NCBI GenBank assembly: GCA_051294375.1
Contig: CM119263.1
Span: 10,996,703-11,060,702, forward strand
Direction of reading: 5' to 3'
DNA length: 64,000 nt
Source: Paraspadella gotoi
Lineage: Eukaryota; Chaetognatha
Shown: positions 59,119 to 64,000 of the stretch, piece after piece
Layout of the letters: each line of letters starts with the position of its first letter
Position numbering within the stretch: the stretch's first letter is position 1
Made by a program: the position numbers and the translations under genes
The notes under the pieces: model-generated
What the model was told of the DNA's origin: nothing
The model's input: the letters and a program-made list of their open reading frames with translations, nothing else
Databases searched by the model: none

Positions 59119-59232
59119 CCTTCTTCTCTCGGCCAGTCGGCCACCCATGCACATTTGGGCTCCAACTTTTACCTTTAATCTTTCTTTTCTCTTCCCTCGT
59201 GATTCCTAGGTTTTGTGGTTAAGTACCTTTCA

Positions 59233-59344
<112 letters not shown>

Positions 59345-60277
59345 CTCTTTCCTCTCGCGTTTCCAACTAATAATAATACGTACTAATGATTCGATTTAAA
59401 ATGTTCAAAGTATTAAATTTGCCTTTCAAATTCATTCTTTTGTCTTACTTACTTTCTTTCTTCTTTCTTTCTTTCGTTCTTTCGTTCTTTCGTTCTTTCG
59501 TTCTTTCGTTCTTTTTTTACTTTCTTTCTTTCTTTTATTTTGTTTCTTTTTCTCTTTGTTGTTTTATTTCTTTCGAGTTCAAAATTTTTTTCCTTCATTC
59601 TTCCTTCTCTTTTCTTTCTTTTCAGGTAATTTATTAGATTAAATTCTCTACACCTCGAAATCCTTTTTGTTACTAACGCTCTACTAGTCGCGCTGGGACG
59701 TGAGTGGTGAATGGTGATATCAGGTGGCAGGGTGATGGCCGGACAGACAAACTGACAAGTTTTTGAAAATAAATTCAATGAAGAATTTATGATTTGTATT
59801 GGAAGTATTGAATGCTCAGTTAATAAAAAATAATTGTTGGAAAACGTCTAAACGTAAAAGAGATGAGCATTTCTTTCCATGATCAAAAATCATAAAATTA
59901 AATAATGATTACGTGCTGTAGCGCAAATGACACAGAGCCATTCTTGAACTCTTTTATGTATTCGAAACTGTGATGGGGCCGGTTATAGCGACTGCACCAT
60001 ATTGCGTCTTACTGAAGCGTCAGCACCATTCCTTTGGTTTTCTTAGTCTCTGGGGCGTCGTGTCTGTGGTGGAGGAAAGATGTGGGGGGGATAGAGAGAA
60101 AAACAGAATAAAAAAAAGAGAGGAGGATAGAAACAAAAAAGGTAGAGAGAGAAAGATGGAGGAAAGAGAAAGAGGGAGAAACAGACAGAGAGAGAGAGAG
60201 ACAACGACTCTTCTCTCTTGAATGATGGAACCAAAAATCCCGGAGGATTTCCTGGGAATTTCTCCTCGTCGCCGCTC

Positions 60278-60396
60278 CGACGCCGACGACGATGACGACG
60301 ACGACGACGACGACGCCGACGCCGACGACGACGACGCCGACGACGACGACGACGCGGACGATGACGACGACGCCGACGACGACGACGACGAAGACG
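60278..60396 (+). repeat. (GAC)n trinucleotide repeat with GCC interruptions
   Basis: About 120 bases of GACGAC with GCC/GCG interruptions. It reads as poly-Asp with Ala on the plus strand and as poly-Ser or poly-Val on the minus strand. None of these frames has flanking coding sequence that I recognise. Confidence 0.85.
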
Positions 60397-61076
60397 TCCC
60401 CGACGCCAGCGCCATCATTTGCTGGCGATTTCATCATCGTCGCAGAACATTTTTTCCCTCTATATTTTTGAGTTTTTAATAATTTTTTTCAATTAGTTTC
60501 AGGTTTTTTATTTACACTTTATATATTAGTCCTGATATTCACACCTATAATTAAATTCTGAAAAATTTAAAAATTATTTTAAGGAAATTTGATTTCGGTT
60601 TGAGTCAAGGCTTTTAAAGAGCGAAAACACTCAAATAAACCGCTAACTAATTTAAAATCATTTTAATAGATTTTTTATTTTTATTTTCAATTAATAAAAA
60701 AAAAATGTAGAATTAATTTTTCCGAGATAAAAATGGATAAAAATTAAAGAACGTATGTTTCGTCGCCACGGGATGAGGCTCGTTGGCTCGGGGTAAGGGA
60801 TCGTTTTCCATCTCGCGATTCAACTCATTTTCCTTCCCCGGGGATCCTTTTCTAACTCTCGTTTTTATTTCACTCGGAATCGGCTCAAATTCTTTCTTCC
60901 CCCCGTTCCCTCCGGTTTTTTTTTATTCCCCATCCGCTTTTTTCGTTTTTATTCCCCACCTTTTGCCTCTCGTTTTATTCCCGACCTTTTTTTCTCGTTT
61001 TATTCCCAATTCGTCCGTTTTCCCTTAAGCTTTGTCCTACCTTAGAAGATTGTCTCTCTCTCTCTCTGTCTTCCTG

Positions 61077-61150
<74 letters not shown>

Positions 61151-62645
61151 TCTCACCCTCGCGTCCTGTCTCCCCGGTGGAGACTTTCATTTTTATCTTC
61201 GAGTTTCGAAATTTGATTATTCTTTGCGAATTCAATTCGTTTTCAACCCAATAAAACTTGAAACTATGACTTTTAATTCACGTTTCCTATATTTAATTTT
61301 AAAACATTTCTTTCCAAACACGCGATTCATTAAAGGTGGCCAAAAAAAAAAATTGTCTCACCATTTCAGAAATTTATTTTTATCGTTAAATTTCTTTTTT
61401 CCTCTACGCCCCAAGCGTGAATCTCGGGCATTATGATCGCGTGATTTTAATCCGTCAAGAGACTAACAAAGTATTGTGTCCTTTCAAAGTTTTATCACAA
61501 TTACCATAATGGCGCCGAGGGCGTCGATGGTGAAAAGAAAAAGGCGTAAGAGACGAATCTAACGAAAAAGAAAAAAAAAACCTTAGGCTAAGACGACATT
61601 ACCCGAAAAAAAGAGATAACGATCACGGAAAAATACGTCGGCGTTTGAAAAAGAAAGCGAAGAACTCGCGGGGCAAGAGCTGCGTCGTTGCGAAAAATAA
61701 TTCCTTTAAATATTTTGTATTTTGATTCAGCTTGATACTTTTTTTTTAATATACAGGTAGATTCTGTTTTGTGGCGCAAACAAGAGCCAGATCTGGTTAT
61801 CACGCATTCTAAAGTGACAAAAAACGGAAAGGTTATCAGCCTCATTACCATTGTCAGGTGTGTTCTCTTATCCATAAGAAAACGGGCAAATAAATCGAAG
61901 AAATGAAGGAGAAGAAAAAAAAATCATCTGAAAAGAAAAATAAATGAAAAAAAGAAAAAAAATTTCTTTTACGTATCATATAAAACCCTTGAAATTCAGA
62001 AATTAATCATGTTTATCATTCGTTTTAAAATAATATTGCGCAATTGTGAATTGAAAAAAGGTAGATATTTAAATATCTTTTTATTATGAATTATCCGTCC
62101 GATTTGACCCTTTTGTTAAAATGTCTTAATTAAGTCGGCTTTTCTAAGTCTGACTAATTTATTTCGTCTGAAATTCGTTTGTTTTGACTCATAAAAAGTC
62201 TTCTCCAACAGTCGCCACCCCCTACTTGCTAATAAGTGAAGTCGCGTAAATCGGGTGAGCGGATTCTTCTCTGTTTTTGTTTTTTTGTTTATCCCATAAT
62301 CGGTTACGTCTTTTCCCGGATGATGACTTTCTCGAAACTCCCACGAGCGGAGTTTATATCGAGATGAGGCCCTGATCGTTTTTCGTGCTTCTCTTACCAA
62401 ACGGGAAGAGAAATAGGAATTGATACAACCATTTTTTAAAGTTTTAGTTTGTACATGTAAAAACCATTCTACGTAATCCATCTGTCTTCCGTCAACAACA
62501 ACAAAAAGGAAAACCAATCAAATCTGACGTCGCAATTGTTCTTTCTCAAGAATCGTGTTTGCCCATGGGCTAGCAGATGTCACCTAGGAAACGTCTTTTG
62601 TTTCTTCTTCGCTAATTAACGCGCGTCTTTTTTCTCCTTTCCAGA

Positions 62646-63987
62646 ATGTCAACCAAGTTGCAGGCTTCTCTTCTTTCTCGCGTTGGGCGTGGCGAGCCAA
62701 ATCACAACTGCCGCCTCTACTCAGCCCACGCCCACATCCTCCTCGCCATACTAACGATTTTCCGGACGACGCCGTCTCACGCAGCCCCGACGACTCCGCT
62801 TGTAGGCGCCGCCCCTTCTGAAACTGGCGTCGAAAGATCAGACATCGTCGTCGATCAGCCGGTTCGCGCGAGTGGCTTATCCGTCGTTGAAAAAGGAGAC
62901 GCCTCCACCGCCGACGCCATCGATTCGAAAGATTTCCGATCTCCTTCCTTTTTCCTTCCTTCCTTTTCTTCGTTTTCACGAGACCCGAATGACCCGAAGC
63001 CGCGTCACGCCAACGCCTCTCACGTCGGTGACCCCCGGGGAGACGACCTTCGCGACCCCGCGGATCCCTCTTCCCTCTTTCCCGCGGACCCGGCCGCTCC
63101 GCCCCTCGTTCCCGCCCCTCTGATCCCCGCACCCCTTTCTCCGTTGGTCCCCGCGCCCCGCCCACCTCGCGACCCCGCCACGCCCTCTTTCGCTCGCGAC
63201 GGCTTCGCCAACGTCACGTCTCCTAATCCCTCGTCTCGCGCGCGGTTCGTTTCAGCGGCGGCTTCCCCGGCGTCAAAGGTGACGAGCGACGCGGCGACGC
63301 CGGATTCCCGAGGATCAAAACCTAATGACGCCGCCGAGGCAAACGACGTTGGATCAAAGGGTGCCGGTCAAGGATCGGCGGGCGTTGATGCGGGATCACT
63401 GGGTGCCGAGGTGGGATCACTAGGCGCCGACGTAGGATCACTAGACGCCCACTTCGGATCGCCGATTGCCGCGAAAGCATCGACGAGTGCCGAAGAGTCG
63501 GTGGAGAATGCCGAAGCCAAATCTGTCGATAGCGAGGATGACGAAAGTGCGTTAAGCGTTGTCGTCGAGACTTCAGTCGGAAGAGACGATAATCCGTCTA
63601 AAACGAAGGGAGATTCAACGAAACCTGACGAAATATCACAGGATGCGACCCAAAAGTCTATTGAATCCTTTGCGACGATCGAAGACGAATTGGAGGGCGA
63701 AGCGATCGCCGATGTCGATCGTCCTCTTCATCGTCAAGACGTCGACGCGGAAAGTTTATCGCCTCTTTTGGTTTTACCCGTGAAAAATAGCGACGACCCG
63801 AATTCGCCAACGAAAAACTCTGGAGAGAAGAAAAAAGACGCGAAGCTCGCGGACGCGAAAGAAAGCGACGCCGCTATGAAAGACGCACCGGCCCCGCGCC
63901 ATCGCAAAAGAAGCGCCGGTGCAAAAACCGGCGTCAAATCCAAAGCGGAAAACGTTTTAGAGCGCGTCGTCACAGAAACCACTTCCG
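62646..63987 (+). CDS. unrecognised secreted or precursor protein, first coding exon (partial gene)
   Basis: A continuous frame of 447 codons from ATG 62646 with no stop. The ATG sits one base after a strong acceptor (TTTTTTCTCCTTTCCAG, 62628-62644), and the frame ends at a donor CCG|GTGAGA at 63987 in phase 1, so this is an internal exon carrying the start codon. Residues 31-39 are hydrophobic (HILLAILTIF) followed by SHAAP, a plausible signal-peptide end. The rest is disordered, Pro/Ala/Asp/Ser-rich, with NAS and NVT glycosylation sequons. Imperfect GSLGAEV-type heptad repeats occupy 63345-63465. A dibasic RHRKR furin-type site lies at about residue 418. GC content and C/G-ending codons are much higher than in the flanking desert. 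Family not recognised; the gene continues to the right. Confidence 0.7.
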
Positions 63988-64000
63988 GTGAGATAGGGGG

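Noticed and set aside
60222-60479. Poly-Asp protein frame beginning MMEPKIPEDFLG
   Set aside because: Most of it is the (GAC)n repeat; the remaining ends are short and unlike coding sequence.

Overview
This is a scaffold from an invertebrate animal nuclear genome. The genes have GT-AG introns, many of them 50-80 bases, and encode metazoan-type proteins: TBC1D9, MED30, MRPL11, SLC25A42, SMU1, TAF5L, PBK, a globin and an SDR9C-type reductase. The sequence is AT-rich and microsatellite-rich and contains thirteen N runs. The 513-residue SMU1 and the two-GRAM TBC1D9 are typical of bilaterians, but I cannot name the phylum. There is no bacterial or viral gene organisation.

Layout. 1-7.5 kb: a compact minus-strand cluster with TBC1D9-like (runs off the left edge), an unrecognised 264-residue ORF, MED30, a small membrane ORF and MRPL11. 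8.6-10.4 kb: SLC25A42. 10.8-19.4 kb: SMU1 and TAF5L, both minus. An intronless plus-strand gene for a single-pass membrane protein (12964-14049) sits inside SMU1 intron 7. 21.0-22.95 kb: PBK kinase on the plus strand. 23.7-29.5 kb: a seven-exon minus-strand gene for an unrecognised 429-residue multi-pass membrane protein, with a mariner-type non-autonomous element in one intron. 29.2-39.2 kb: a block of about 5 kb present twice in tandem, carrying the first exon of that membrane gene and a globin with an N-terminal acylation motif. The copies differ by many single-base indels and a few 30-50 base indels and are separated by a 25-N gap, which looks more like two uncollapsed haplotypes than a fixed duplication. 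41.3-42.7 kb: a four-exon SDR9C reductase. 42.7-62.6 kb: almost no recognisable genes, but long GA/CT tracts, a TATC tract, GAC/GTC triplet runs, N gaps and a palindrome of about 2.7 kb with an N gap at its tip. 62.6-64 kb: a GC-richer coding exon of an unrecognised secreted or precursor protein with a furin-type site.

Exon models were built by reading splice sites and codon phase by eye. SMU1 (9 exons, 513 aa), SLC25A42 (5, 321 aa), PBK (4, 355 aa), TAF5L-like (8, 612 aa), the SDR (4, 326 aa) and the 7-exon membrane protein (429 aa) all close in frame. Functionally the set is housekeeping: basal transcription and coactivators (MED30, TAF5L), splicing (SMU1), mitochondrial translation and CoA transport (MRPL11, SLC25A42), Rab regulation (TBC1D9) and mitosis (PBK). 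I see no single pathway uniting them. The least ordinary items are the nested gene, the ATGA overlap of MRPL11 with a small membrane ORF, two probable GC-AG introns, several dispersed repeat families, the palindrome and three orphan proteins.
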